64,000 nucleotides of DNA from Mytilus galloprovincialis. Lineage: Eukaryota > Mollusca > Bivalvia > Mytilida > Mytilidae. Position numbers and translations under genes: made by a program. Shown here in pieces: positions 1-12,557 of the stretch. A model generated the notes under the pieces. The model saw only the letters and a list, made by a program, of their open reading frames with translations, was not told the origin of the DNA and ran no database searches. The stretch lies in NCBI RefSeq assembly GCF_965363235.1, contig NC_134844.1:76377497-76441496 (forward strand), in the 5' to 3' direction. Numbering within the stretch: position 1 is the first letter of the stretch; every line of letters begins with the position of its first letter.

Positions 1-1
1 C

Positions 2-2255
2 TCATTCAAAGGTCTCACAAATTTACTCTCTTTAAATCTCAGCAACAATGATTTAAAATATGAACACAAGTCGTTTGAATATTCAGCATTTTATTTCTTG
101 GAGAACTTGAAAAACTTGAATTTAAAAAGAAATGCCAACACCTCATTCATGCCAGATTTATGGAAACTTCGGTCACTAGAATCGCTGTCAATGGATTATG
201 TTTCAGACACAATTGCAATTTTCGATGAGAAATTCGCAAATCTAAAAAACCTTACAAATATAGATTTATCTGGTTTTACAGGAAATTGCAAAATGACTAT
301 TCTTACAGAGAAGACATTCTTGTATCTGCCTCAGATAACTTATTTAAACTTATCCAAATGCAAAATAAGATATATTTTGAAAGGAACATTTTCGTTTTTG
401 AGAAATATTTTCGAACTTGACGTATCTTTCAATACATGTTTAAGATTCGAAGCGCTTGAAAATATCACCACCGATTTACAACATTCGACAATTGAAATCT
501 TGAACGTAAACTACATTCATGGTCTATTGGGAATATCTACAGTACTGAAAACTTCCCACATTTGCAATTTAAAAAATACATCAATTGTTAGACTTGAGGC
601 CGCCGGAAACCATATTCAGAGAATAGAATCCGGAGCACTTACATACATATTTGCCTGCGTCATTTAAAAGTGTAAATGTAAAAGACAATATCTTTTCTAT
701 AGGAAAATATATTTTTGATCTAACGGCAATACCAATTTCCATACTAGACATTTCTGATAATGATTCTCCTCATAATGTGATCACATCCTACGTAGAGGAA
801 TGTCCTATTAAAGAAGAAACTGTTACCATAAATTCTGAAAACAACTGGTTATTTGAAAAACTCCCAATTTTAGAAATGTTGAAAAATAAAGCTGGAATGT
901 TTGTTTTTCCTGTACCAAGAAAAATGAAAACAGTTTAATTGAGGTCCAGCAACCTGAAATTTGAACTACCAAACTTAAGTTTTAGTGCAAATGAAATAGA
1001 ATATTTAAGTTTAAGTGATAATGTTTTGCATACATGGACAGGCCCTTTTACTAATCTAAAAAAACTGACACATTTAGACCTATCGACAAACTTTTGTTCA
1101 AATGTTTCAAAGACATTTTTCAGTTCAGATTTCATCAATTTAAGATGCTTACTGCTACAAAATAATCTTTTAGGACTTGTTCTACCAATGGATGTCAATG
1201 GAGAAATATTTCAGAACCTCTATAACGTCGAGAGCATTAATCTTTCAAAAAATAAAATTGCAAATATACCAAATCTTTTATTTAAAGAGCAACACAATTT
1301 AGAAAGATTAGACCTTAGTGAAAATATGATTGATGATATCAACTTCAAACTTTCCCATATGAAAAAGCTCATGTTTTTGGACTTAAGGAATAATAGAATA
1401 TCTATGCTGAGTAAATATGCCATGAACGGATTTGACTCAATAGCTAAAATGAATACAAATCTCACCATTGATCTTGGTGGAAATAATCTTATATGTAATT
1501 GTGATTCTCTGTCTTTCGTCAAATGGATAGTTGACACACCCACTTATCTTCATCGTCAGAGTGAATACAAATGTAAAACATCACAAAACACCATCATTCT
1601 TCGAAACCCTAAAGAAGTATTCAAAACCATACAAAAAGAATGTATGTCATATGGAGGTTTAATAATTGGATTAACGATAGGAGTTTTGATGTTTATTTTT
1701 ATTCTTTGTGGTGGTATTGTTTACAGATACAGATGGAAACTACGCTATATTTACTACATGGTCAAAGTTAAATGGTATGATCCTGAACCTCATTCAGATA
1801 ACAAAGATAAACGACTATACATGTACGATGCTTTTGTGTCATATGCAAATGAGGATGACACATTTGTCCACAATAAACTTCTCAATAATCTAGAGAAAAA
1901 TGGTGGAATCCAATTGTGCTTGCATAGGCGTAATTTCTTACCGGGAAATGACATCGCCACTAATATCACATCCGCAATTCATAATAGTCGGAAAACTATT
2001 GTCATTATGTCTGCAAATTATTTAGCTTCGCACTGGTGTATGTTCGAATATAATATGGCTAAAATGGAGAGTATTTATGAGCGAAATTGCGAGAACATTC
2101 TTTTTCTAGTATTTTACAAGCAAATGTCTGCTTGTGATCTTCCACTCAAAATACTAGAACAAGTTCATTGTCAATCATATATTGAGTATCCAGATGATGA
2201 ATACGGCGATGTTGTTTTTTGGGAACAGCTTAAAAAGGCAATAAAATCCTACTAG
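2..2255 (+). pseudogene. Toll-like receptor copy 1, 3' part, broken
   Basis: Leucine-rich-repeat receptor of the Toll family, truncated by the window start. In order: LRRs from base 2, an LRRCT-like cysteine cluster (CNCDSLSFVKW), a membrane segment (about 1654-1724), and a C-terminal TIR domain (about 1815-2252) with box 1 YDAFVSY, a BB-loop-like RRNFLPGND and the final FW of box 3. TIR domains recruit MyD88-type adaptors after ligand binding. Two lesions split the frame. A CATA tandem duplication near 642-649 shifts the frame, and codon 936-938 is TAA where copy 2 has TCA. The TIR and membrane parts are open from 939 to 2255. It aligns end to end with copies 2 and 3, without the 592-bp insertion of copy 3. 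It could be a pseudogene or a null allele; an assembly error would have to explain two independent lesions. Confidence 0.88.
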
Positions 2256-2907
2256 TTAATATGTCCTCTATTTGACGCCGTAAATCTTAATTGATATACA
2301 AGGACTTCCGGCATACATTTTGTTTTATAGGTGTGTTTCACAAGGGAAGAAGGGCGATAGACACCAGAGGAACAGTCAAACTGCCGTTATATTAACAACA
2401 ATTATTTCATTTCTGTTCTAAAAAAAATATGTTAAGCATATTAAGTATTACTTATTATTGTTAGATTTATTTGAATCATTCGTACTTAAACCCCCATTTC
2501 GTACTATCTAAACTATAAAGAATTCCAAACATGCAGTCAACAAGTTGGATGGATCTATTGACATATTGTATGTTTCATCGTTAAAAATAGATATAATTTT
2601 TCTTTATTTTCTCTTTATAGATATTCTCACTCATGATTTTTTGACCAATCACAAACTGTAAACCTCCTCCCTCCCCCTTTCTTTTGTCCAATCAATGTGT
2701 TTTTCATAGATTAAACCAGAGTTTATTCATGTTTTGATAAGCTTTAAAGAACATACAATATTTCTTGATAGGTATAATTTGCATGATCATGTGAAAGAGG
2801 GACGAAAGATATCAATCTAAAACAAACTGACAACGCCATGGCTAAAAATGAAAAAGACAAACAAACAACAGCACACAAGACACAACAAAGAAAACTAAAA
2901 AATAAAC
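2256..2907. other. 3' flank of TLR copy 1 and start of repeat region
   Basis: No gene seen. A short block with CAAGGACTTCCG about 40-50 bases after the stop recurs after copies 2 and 3 and after the 21.3-kb fragment, so it belongs to the duplicated 3' UTR. From about 2790 the sequence becomes a dispersed repeat (a stretch with GCTAAAAATGAAAAAGACAA) that recurs at 39.65-39.96 kb. The small ORFs here lie inside that repeat and are not credible genes. Confidence 0.6.
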
Positions 2908-4480
2908 AACACGAACCCCAACAAAAACATAGGTGCTCCGGAAGGGTAAGCAGATCCTGTTCCACATGTGGCACCCGTCGTGTAAACGTCTGCAAAAGAG
3001 CTTACATTAGGTTGGCAGAAAAAAAAAGACGCAAAACTGAATGAATAGAGGAAAACTTATAACATATTGAAGAATAAAGAAATGAGCGAAATATATCATA
3101 ATTCTCCCCTTACCCATATCAAGACCTTCCGTTTTTCATACCGAAGTTTGTGTATCATATAAATTCATATATATTATCAGAATCAATAATAACATTTGTG
3201 GAAATCTAATATTATGCAGAAACATTTTTTAAAACACCATGCTGCAAATATCATTTACACTATATCTGTAAACTTCCTCTTTGAACAGGTTATAATCAAA
3301 TAATTTATCAAGTGAATAGAAAAGCCAAATTTTTAAAACATAATACAAGTCTGGTGGTTTTCTTACAGATTTCATGTAACTTTATATAAATCATGTATAA
3401 ATGACTTGTTTTATTAATAAATCATGTTTTATTTTATATTTCTTTAGAAGAAAAAAAAAGTTACCCCGTCACATATTCATATTTTTAAAACATATACAAG
3501 ACTGATGGTTTTCTAACGGAGTTCATGTAATTTTATTCAGTTCAGGTATATAAATGAATTATTATGTTTCATTTAATATTTCTTTAGAAGAAAATACAAA
3601 GGTTACCCCGTCACATATTCATATTCAAAATGACTATTAATTACAACACGAACCCCAACAAAAACCTAGGGGTGATCTCAGGTGCTCCGGAAGGGTAAGC
3701 AGATCCTGCTCCACATGTGGCACCCGTCGTGTAAACGTCTGCACAAGAGCTTACATTGGTTTGGCAGGAAAAAAAAGGACGCAAAACAGAATGAATAGAG
3801 GAAAACGTATAACATATTGAAGAATAAAGAAATGAGCGAAATATATCATAATTCTTCCCTTACCCATATCAAGACCTTCCGTTTTTCATACCGAAGTTTG
3901 TGCATCATATAAATTCATATATATTATCAGAATCAATAATAAAATTTGTGGAATCTAATATTATGCAGAAACTTTTTTTAAAACACCATGCTGCAAATAT
4001 AATTTACACTATATCTGCAAACTTCCTCTTTGAACAGGTTATAATCAAATAATTTATCAAGTGAATAGAAAAGCGTGACCAAATTTTTAAAACATAATAC
4101 AAGTCTGGTGGTTTTCTTACAGATTTCATGTAACTTTATATAAATCATGTATAAATGACTTGTTTTATTAATAAATCATGTTTTATCTTATATTTCTTTA
4201 GAAGAAAAAAAAAGTTACCCGTCACATATTCATATTTTAAAAACATATACAAGACTGATGGTTTTCTAACGGAGTTCATGTAATTTTATTCAGTTCAGGT
4301 ATATAAATGAATTATTATGTTTCATTTAATATTTCTTTAGAAGAAAATACAAAGGTTACCCCGTCACATATTCATATTCAAAATGACTATTAATTACAAC
4401 ACAAACCCCACCAAAAAACTAGGGGTGATCTCAGGTGCTCCGGAAGTGTAAGCAGATCCTGCTACACTGTTGCACTCGTC
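2908..4480 (+). repeat. Tandem array, about 750-bp unit, two full units and a partial third
   Basis: The motif AAGCAGATCCTG occurs at 2948, 3697 and 4450, giving spacings of 749 and 753 bases, and the sequence between is nearly identical. Each unit begins with part of a dispersed repeat (GGTGCTCCGG ... GGCACCCGTCGTGT) and continues with AT-rich sequence that holds a smaller internal duplication of about 150 bp (ACAAGTCTGGTGG / ACAAGACTGATGG). The third unit stops after the repeat head and runs on into the normal continuation of that repeat (TTGCTCAATTT...). No coding content. Confidence 0.85.
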
Positions 4481-4530
4481 ATGTTGCTCAATTTAGTACA
4501 AAACCGGTGATAAGTCTTATTCGGTAGCAA

Positions 4531-5058
4531 TGACGAGAAATGCATATTTCTTGATGCATCAGCTTCGTTCATTGTTTTTATAAAATTTGTCCCCAACTAT
4601 TTTAACCCAAAAGGCTAACGATTGAAAGGACATACTGCATTGGTTATATATATGACTAACAGGATATATTATGTGTGTGTCGTGAAACAGCAAATCAACG
4701 ACCATATTCCTTTAGAGGTCTACATACTGTATTGAACAATCAAAGACAAGATGTACATAGTTTGTACCTTTCATTTTTATTTTTAGATTATAACTAACGT
4801 TTAATTCACGATTCCTTTAACATCGTCTTCCGTGTTTACGAACTTTAAACTGTAAATTTTCAATTTTTAAATTGATTTTGTTTGTATACGCATATTGTGT
4901 TTAACAAAATCTTCCTGGTTAGTAACTTGATAATTTGTAAAGAATCGTGTGTTTTATATTCTTTCTTCATATAAAAGTTGTGGTATGATCTCCAATGAGA
5001 CAACACTCCACAGGAGACTAAATGACACAGAATTTAACAACTATTATAGTCTGTTAGT
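4531..5058 (+). promoter_or_regulatory. Upstream region of TLR copy 2
   Basis: Sequence from about 4790 to 4975 is homologous to the region upstream of copy 3 (about 16860-17050), including AGATTATAACTAACG and AACTTTAAACT, so it probably holds the 5' UTR and promoter of the ancestral receptor. I cannot name a TATA box or binding site. A 74-bp piece of a dispersed repeat (4976-5049) sits directly before the ATG and is absent from copy 3. Confidence 0.4.
4976..5049. repeat. Dispersed-repeat fragment before TLR copy 2 start
   Basis: GTGGTATGATCTCCAATGAG and the following bases match the start of the repeat at 13191-13265 and a related one at 45817-45960. It lies between the conserved upstream block and the ATGATG start of copy 2. 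Confidence 0.65.
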
Positions 5059-8000
5059 ATGATGTGTAAGTATATATTATTTTAATTTCACAAGACCTTA
5101 ACTTGGATAGAATGAATTAACTGTTTGTAAAGAAAGAGCATTTAAGACTTTCGTACTACATGTAAATTATTTAATGCTAACTTTCAATACTGCAACTTTT
5201 TCCAAATTTTCCAAATTTTGAAGGTCTCCTTCTTTTTCACAAACGGAATGATTTGATATGCTGATTGCGATCAACAGAAAAAAAATCCTCATAAAACTAT
5301 TAGGTATAGGTAAGTAATCATGACTTGTTTAAACCGGGCACAAAAGTAATCACAAATTAAAGCAGTCAGTGATGCTTGATCAGTCATACAACATGTTCTA
5401 CATGGCTACAAAGATACTCACAAAGCAGTAAAAATGGAAGAGTTCAAACTTATATGTTAACCCGCCTGTCAAATAAGTTTATTTCGGCAACAAATATACC
5501 AAACAAAACAGTGGACAAGGATAAGGGATCATAAAATTGCTTTTATTCGACCATAAAGGAGGATATTTGAATACTAACAAACCATTTAAGCGCAGATCAA
5601 GACGAATGGAATAGTTTTACACGATCACAAAAATTCAACGGTGCAATAAGGCAAGGATGAGTTATAATAAAAGTGGTTTAATCTAGACACAGAAAAACAC
5701 AAGACAGAGTAATTTTCAAATATGAATAGTCTTAAAATGGTTTCAATCGGTTTTCCTCATCAAGCAATTGAATTGTATTGTTTGTTGACATTGCATCCTT
5801 CTTAGTCAGTTTTAAACCTTTAAAGTTTAAATTTTCTCTGCAGGAAACAACAATTTGTCTTACAGCTTGTTTGCAGCTTTTGTACTACTCATCAATTTTA
5901 AACAAGTAGCAGTCCATGAGGTGAATGAATGGAAAGCATGTCACTTCGCTAGATCTTGTCTCTGCAAAAATATTTCTGTTTCAGAGCAACTTATAGCGGA
6001 TTGTTCAGGCAAACATCTACTTCGTATACCTAGATTACCAAACAATATTCAGGAGTTATCTCTCCAAAATAATGATAGGGAGACGGATTTATAAAAGTTT
6101 TTCCAAACTTGTTTCCGAATCCCATATTTGAACTTTATGTAACATTGTAATATTTGTCTTGACATTTTTCATTAATAAATACTGTTTAAACTAAAATAAT
6201 AATATCAGTACAATACAAAATGGGATTTTCGTAGGGCACTCTTTGCTGACCACTTTGGATTTGTCTTTCAATAGAATAAGTCTAATAAGAAATAACTCGT
6301 TCAAAGGACTCACAAATTTACTCTCTTTAAATCTCAGCAACAATGATTTGAAATATGAACACAAGTCGTTTGAATATTCAGCATTTTATTTCTTGGAAAA
6401 TTTAAAATACTTAAATTTGAAAAGAAATGCCAACACCTCATTTGTGCCAGATTTATGGAAACTTCGGTCACTAGAATCGCTGTCAATAGATTATGTTTCA
6501 GACACAAATGCATTTTTCAATGAGAAATTTGTAAACTTAAAAACTTAACAAGTGTAGATCTATCTGGTTTTACTGGAAATTGCAAAATGACTTTATTAAC
6601 TGGTCTCAAATAACTCATCTAAACTTATCCAAATGCAAAATACAACATATTTTCAAAGGAACTTTTAAGTTATTGACAAATCTTTTGGAACTTGATGTTT
6701 CTCTAAATACATGTTTGAGATTCGAAACGCTTGAAAATATTACCACCGATTTGCAATATTCGGCAATTAAAAACCTGAAAGTGAACTACATTCATGGTAT
6801 TTTCGGAATGCCCACCATACTGAAAACTTCTCACATTTGGAACTTAAGAAATACGTCACTTGTTAGATTCGAAGCCGCTGGGAATCTAATTCAGAGAATA
6901 GAGTACGGCGCTTTGAAATATTTACCTAAGTCCTTGGAAAGTGCAGATATTAGAGACAACGTTTTTTTCTATAGGCAAATATATGCCTGATTTAAGGTCA
7001 ATGCCAATTACATCCCTAGATATTTATAATATTCGTTCATCTCATAATGTACTCACATCCTACATAGAGCACTGCGACTCTCGAAATGATACTGTTATAA
7101 TAGATTCCGAAATCAACTGGTTGTTTCAACAACTTCAATATTTAGAAAGGTGGAAATCTCTAAATTACGGTTTCCCAGTGCCAAGAGGACTGAAAACAGT
7201 TTCACTTAGATCAAGTAACTTGAAATATGAAATACCAAATTTTATTTTTATAAAAAATCAATTAGAAAATATTAGTGTGAGTGATAATGTCTTGCACACA
7301 TGGACAGGCCCAATAACGAATGTCATAAGACTTAAATTTTTAGATCTATCGTCAAACTTTTGTTCTAATGTTTCAAAGACATTTTTCAGTCCAGATTTTG
7401 TCAATTTAAGATATTTGCTGCTTCAAAACAATCTTCTAGGACTTATTCTACCAACAGATGTGAACGGTGAAATATTTCAGAACCTCCGAAACGTCGTGTA
7501 CATTAATCTTTCTAAAAATAGAATAACGAAATTACCAAATATTTTATTTAAAGAGCAACACAATATAGAAGGATTAGACCTCAGTGAAAATATGATTGAT
7601 GATATCAACTTTAAACTTTCTCATATGACAAAGCTCATGTTTCTTAATTTAAGGAACAATAGAATATCTATGCTGAGTAAATATGCCATGAACGGATTGG
7701 ACTCGATTGCCAAAATGAATACAAATCTCACAATTGATCTTGGTGGAAATAATCTTGTATGTAATTGTGATTCTCTGTCATTCGTCAAATGGACAATCAA
7801 TACACCCACTTATCTTCATTATCGGGAAAAATACGAGTGTAAAACATCACAAAACACAATTAGTCTTCTTCGAAACCCCAGAGAAGTTTATGACACCATA
7901 CAAAAGGAGTGTATGTCATATGAAGGTTTAATAATTGGAATAACGACAGGAATTTTGATGTTTATATTTGTTCTTTGTGGTGGTATTGTTTACAGATATA

Positions 8001-8523
8001 GATGGAATCTACGCTATCTTTACTACATGGTCAAAGTCAAATGGCATGACCCCGAACCTAAATCCGTCAACAAAGATGAAAGACTATATATGTATGATGC
8101 TTTCGTGACATATTCAAACGAAGATCATACGTTTGTTCACAATACACTTCTTCACAAATTAGAGAAAAATGGTGGGTTCAATTGTGCTTGCATAGGCGTA
8201 ATTTTCTACCCGATAATGACATCGCCACGAACATCACATCCGCAATTCATAACAGCCGGAAAACTATTATCATAATGTCTACAAGTTATTTAGCTTCGTA
8301 CTGGTGTATGTTCGAATATAATATGGCTAAAATGGAGAGCATTTATGAACGCAATTGTGAAAACATTCTGTTCCTAGTATTTTACGAGCAAATTCCTGCT
8401 TGCGATCTTCCACTTCAAATACTGGAACTGGTTCATTGTCAATCCTATATTGAGTATCCAAATGATGAGTACGGTGACGTTGTCTTTTGGGAACAGCTTA
8501 TAAGGGCAATCAAATCTTACTAG
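5059..8523 (+). pseudogene. Toll-like receptor copy 2, multiply broken
   Basis: Exon 1 carries 7 coding bases (ATGATGT, 5059-5065) before a GTAAGTA donor. Exon 2 starts at 5844 after CTCTGCAG. It encodes a signal-peptide-like stretch, a Cys-rich N-cap (ACHFARSCLC), LRRs, an LRRCT, a membrane segment and a TIR domain (about 8080-8520) with final FW. Lesions relative to copies 1 and 3: (a) the codon across the first junction reads TGA instead of TGG; (b) an extra segment of about 127 bp near 6077-6192; (c) one base missing near 6541; (d) 19 bases missing near 6592; (e) one extra T in the 6962-6968 run; (f) one base missing near 8174 inside the TIR domain. No continuous receptor can be read, so this is a pseudogene with high confidence. 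Confidence 0.92.
6066..6204. repeat. Short insertion in TLR copy 2 between imperfect direct repeats
   Basis: Copies 2 and 3 align up to AAAATAATGATA (6066-6077) and again from TAAAATAATAATA (6192-6204). The roughly 127 bases from one repeat to the next are extra in copy 2 and bring an in-frame stop. The flanking repeats could be a target-site duplication or a slippage product. The insert itself is AT-rich and unrecognised. Confidence 0.55.
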
Positions 8524-10239
8524 TGAATATGTTCTCTATTTAACGCCATGTATATTTAATTATGTACAAGGACTTCCGTTATGCATTTTGGTTTTTATGT
8601 GTGCTTGATTAGATGTTTTGTTTAGAGACAATATGTAAATATTATTACTCCGCCTCATAAAGATAATCTATCATTGCTTTAGCAAATATAAATAATTGAT
8701 TTCCTTTTCATGTCAGTAAACCATTTGTGTTATAATTTTGCCATACTTACCACATACATGTATATAAAACTAAATACATACCGTGCTTTAAAGAGTTAAA
8801 ATTTGAATAAAAGATTAGTCAAAATTTTGTGTTTTTTTCCCCATCACTTATGTTTGTAAGTTAAGATGATCTTCATTTGTTCAAAACTATTAGGCAGTTA
8901 TTCGAACGAGATTTATATCCCTTTGGTAGCTTGTTATTATACAAAGTAGTTAAATCTACACCTTCTAACTTTTGACAATAAATTAGATAAGGACCTTTGT
9001 TGGTATTGTTATATTGATCGTTCTCAGTGGCTGAAGATGATGTGTAAATGCACACTAATCCCAGGTCGGAATATGGACATGCCATCGAGGTTCAAAGATC
9101 AAATAAAACATGAAGTTGAATAGCAATCGATCATTTTGTATCAAATACATGTATATCCATTTTGTAGATTGTCCGTTTAGTGCGATATTTTTAGTTGACG
9201 AAAAATCACAGATAAACGCATAAAGGAATAATATAATAATCCATTTAAACATATAAACCGCAGAATAAGAAGCCAAGAGCATTTTTAAACTCATAAGTGG
9301 AAAAGAAATTTACAGTGCCTTGGCAAAAAAAATCAATAAAAAAAAAAAATCTTTATTTTTGATAATAATATTTATGGATTTGTAGGGTTTAAGTTAACAT
9401 TGAGTTAAGTTATCAACGAATTATAATTTTATAGACTTGTATCACATATCCATGGAATAACAATAATTCCATAATCCACATGAATATTTATCCACAAAAA
9501 CATGAATCCAGAGTAAAACACAATGCAACAGAAGAAACTGAAGACTGTGCGCTATACAGCCTTCATTACTTCATTTGTATCTCCCGTGCACCCAGCGCGT
9601 GTCACACACGTACTGATTCAAAAGATTTATTATCGAAGAACGACTAAAATCAAAACTTTAGATATAACGGTGACCGATACGATGTCTGTCTCTGTACTAA
9701 GCTCCAACATGTTTTCGTGGTAGATGCAATTTATGTTCTAGAATCGAGGTTGGTCGTGCATTTGCAAACTATCTGATATATCTTTTAATGGTAAGCACAT
9801 ATTTGGCCTATTGATTTCTTATCAAGGTGATTTCTAATAATCAACAGTAGGTTCAATGTTGTGCTTTCTGGTACCTTGTGATTAACAGTGATGTTCTCTG
9901 TAGTCAACACATAATCCTTCGTCAAATTTTAAACACCAAACCACTGATGACTATCTAATGTGGCAAAGGTCACAAATTCTCCACAGATGTGACATTTCTG
10001 AAATTTAAATCTTCAATGTCATGTAGATATATTATATAGATTGGTACAGATCCGAATGCCAAAAAAAAGGTCTCATATAAAAACTAATTGTTGACAAATG
10101 TATTATAGTCGACTGGTACGTTCCAAACTGATACACAAATATCAACTCCCAAGGGTGACAGATGAATAGAAGTATGGTGACCATTGGTCTTTTTCCAAAC
10201 AGTAGTAAAACCTTCGCCAAAGTGGGGCGTCATTAAGGC
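8524..10239. other. Spacer after TLR copy 2, first part
   Basis: Begins with the conserved TLR 3' UTR block (near 8567-8590). I see no credible gene; the ORFs at 8873-9294 and 9523-9723 show no recognisable domain. About 9955-10080 (GGCAAAGGTCACAAATTC, GTGACATTTCTG) is homologous to 24150-24285 in the spacer after copy 3. Confidence 0.5.
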
Positions 10240-10576
10240 CGTGTGGGATGTTCAAATGTGCAGCCACTTACTGTCAGAATGGGTATGTTTAATCCGACGC
10301 CTCTTGTAAAGAGAGTGCCACGCTCTTTGCACGTTAAGAACCCTTTCAACAACTTTCTGTTGGTCCGTAGGTGACCAGTTGCAAGGCTACATTTCTGTCT
10401 CTATCTAATGATATACCCTCATGTCTCGTGGCAGTCTAAATTTTTCCGACCCTTATTTTGGACGCCTCTTTTACAGAACCTACCTATTATATTTATTCTC
10501 AGTTTGTTCTCGTCCTAAATATGCATGAAGTATTTGCCACTGGACGTTTAGGAACCAACCATCAATCACAAATATT
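10240..10576 (+). mobile_element. SINE-like repeat into whose tail a LINE inserted
   Basis: Contains CGCTCTTTGCACGTTAAGAACCC and ends with TTTGCCACTGGACGTTTAGG followed by an AACCAACCATCAATCA-type tail. Such tails are common on short retroposons of molluscs. No A and B boxes were found, so this may be only the body and tail of a SINE. The homologous spacer at about 24310 lacks this segment. Confidence 0.4.
10562..10576. repeat. Left target-site duplication of the truncated LINE
   Basis: TCAATCACAAATATT, identical to 12558-12572. It directly abuts the poly-T run, which is the poly-A tail of the minus-strand element. Confidence 0.9.
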
Positions 10577-12557
10577 TTTTTTTTTTTTTTTTTTTTTTTT
10601 TATCCAACATATATAATATACAACAGTACAGTTATCAAACAATAAGTTCATATATATAAATGTAATATAATACAACCTATTAGAAAATGTATAGAACTTG
10701 AAAATAACATTTTGTTTGGATTTTATAATTGTATCTTATTAAAAAGGACATACAAAAAAAAATATAGAGAATTAATAAATAAAAGAATTAAAAGATGATT
10801 AAAGAAAAAGAAAAAAAAAACAAAAGCAACAAAAAACAAAAAACCAATATAAAAAAAACAAAAATCATTTTGATGTCTGCTAATTTTTTCATAGTTGCTA
10901 ATCCACCAAATTATCCTGTAAAGCCTCTTGGTAAATGCACCAAGCTTGATTAAACTTTTCAAAACATTTATTTTTAACTGATATCTTCTTCTCCAAAATA
11001 TAATGATGCTTTATTTTTTCAATCAATGCTGTTAAACTTAATTCTCCTTTAAAATATCGGGTATTATATATATATTGTTTAATCCAGAGAAAAATATTGT
11101 TTTGAGGGTCACCTTTGTACATTCGTGATAAATTTCCAAACAAAAAAATATCCTGTGTAAATGGTATACTAATACCGTTATGGAGAAACCACATTTCAGT
11201 TTGCTCAATAAATTGTTGTACATAATAACAATCCCACAGTATATGTTCAATTGATTCAAGTTCAGTCTTACAAAAAGTACAATATGGGTTTTGCACAATC
11301 CCAATTTTGTTTAAAAACGTATTTGTTGCCAGAATTTTATGATTAATTCTATACTGAAGCCATTGTAGCTTAGTATTTTTTGTAATAGCAAATGGTAGTT
11401 GAAAAATCTTTTTCCAGTTTTGATTTTCTAAAACTAAAATTGCTTCCCATCTTTTTACTCCTGTAGGAACAGTGTTGTTTTTGTTTAGCACCAAATACAT
11501 ATCTTTTGATCCCTTTTTGCTTTTGAGAATGGTCTTTATAACTGATGGTATGAAAGGAGATACTAATTTATAATCTCCCCTTTTAATTTTTTTGGAAGTC
11601 TTAGTTAGCATAGAAATTATGCTATTATATTTCATGATGTCTATATCCATCTGAAAACACTCCTGAAATTGATAAAAATTTAGAAAGGTACCATTCTCCC
11701 CCACAATATCATTTACATATAAAATACCCTTACTATGCCAGTCTTTGAAAAAAACTGGCTTGTTATCAATTTGGAATAGGTTATTCATCCAAATTGGACT
11801 GGAAAGAAAATATTCCCAGTCGTGCAAATTCATTTCTTTTTCAATTACCATTTGCCAAGCACCCAGTACATCTTTCCAAAATTTATTCTTAATACTTTGC
11901 TGTAGTTGCTTTACATAGCTATTACCACAACTAAATAATCTATCTTTATCAACATATGACAAAAATATATTTCGCCATTTACAATCATTTCTACAAATTC
12001 TTCTAATCCAAGTACATTTCAAAGCATTTATAAAAGCATGTAAATTAATCATTTTTAAGCCTCCATCACAATAATCTTTTTGTATTACATCTTTTTTCAC
12101 TCTATGAACTGGTGAGTTCCAAATAAACTTATACATCAGTTCATTTATTTGTTTAATAATATCTTCACTTGGATTAGGTAGTGATAATATTAAATGATTT
12201 AAAATTGGCAACATAAGTGTCTTTACAACAGTAATTCGACCAATAACAGTAATGTTACGTCTAGACCATTGTTTGACTAGTCTTTTTATTTTTACAATAT
12301 TTTCATCATAATTGATTTTAACTAGTTTTTCTAAATCAACATCAAAATTAACACCCAATAATTTAAAGGATGTGCTTCCCCAAGTAAGATTTTGATTTGT
12401 ACAAAGTGTCTCTGTGCTGTACTTTTTACTTCCAATCCAAATGACATGAGTTTTGGAAAAATTTATATTCAAACCAGAAATTTTAGCAAACCAATCTAGT
12501 TCCAAAAATGCCTCATTTAAAGATTCTTCACTACCATCTAAAAGGAGTGATGTATCG
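10577..12557 (-). mobile_element. 5'-truncated LINE with poly-A tail and 15-bp TSD
   Basis: A minus-strand non-LTR retrotransposon insertion of about 1.98 kb. It has a T run at its low-coordinate end (poly-A tail of the element), about 300 bases of 3' UTR, one open C-terminal RT ORF, and a perfect 15-bp duplication on both sides. The 5' edge falls inside the RT catalytic motif, the classic result of incomplete target-primed reverse transcription. The identical TSD and open frame suggest a young insertion. Confidence 0.92.
10898..12557 (-). CDS. LINE ORF2 C-terminal part (RT palm end, thumb, zf-RVT)
   Basis: About 550 open residues, starting inside the catalytic motif: the remaining DDTSLLLDG matches the usual Y/F-ADD site, but the residues before the second Asp come from the target sequence. 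Downstream are NINFSKTHVIWIG and FKLLGVNF (RT palm and thumb), then a C-terminal zinc knuckle YCTFCKTELESIEHILWDC (C-x2-C-x8-H-x4-C, the zf-RVT type). It has no stop or frameshift, but lacks endonuclease and most of RT, so it cannot move itself. The decayed element at 27.1-29.6 kb belongs to the same family (shared GSKDMY, VIWIGSK and FKLLG blocks). The first in-frame start codes for nothing meaningful; this is not a host gene. Confidence 0.9.

Noticed and set aside
2744..3044. Overlapping ORFs on both strands
   Set aside because: They lie inside a dispersed repeat that recurs at 39.7 kb in untranslatable form; Lys/Gln-rich or Cys/Phe-rich low complexity.
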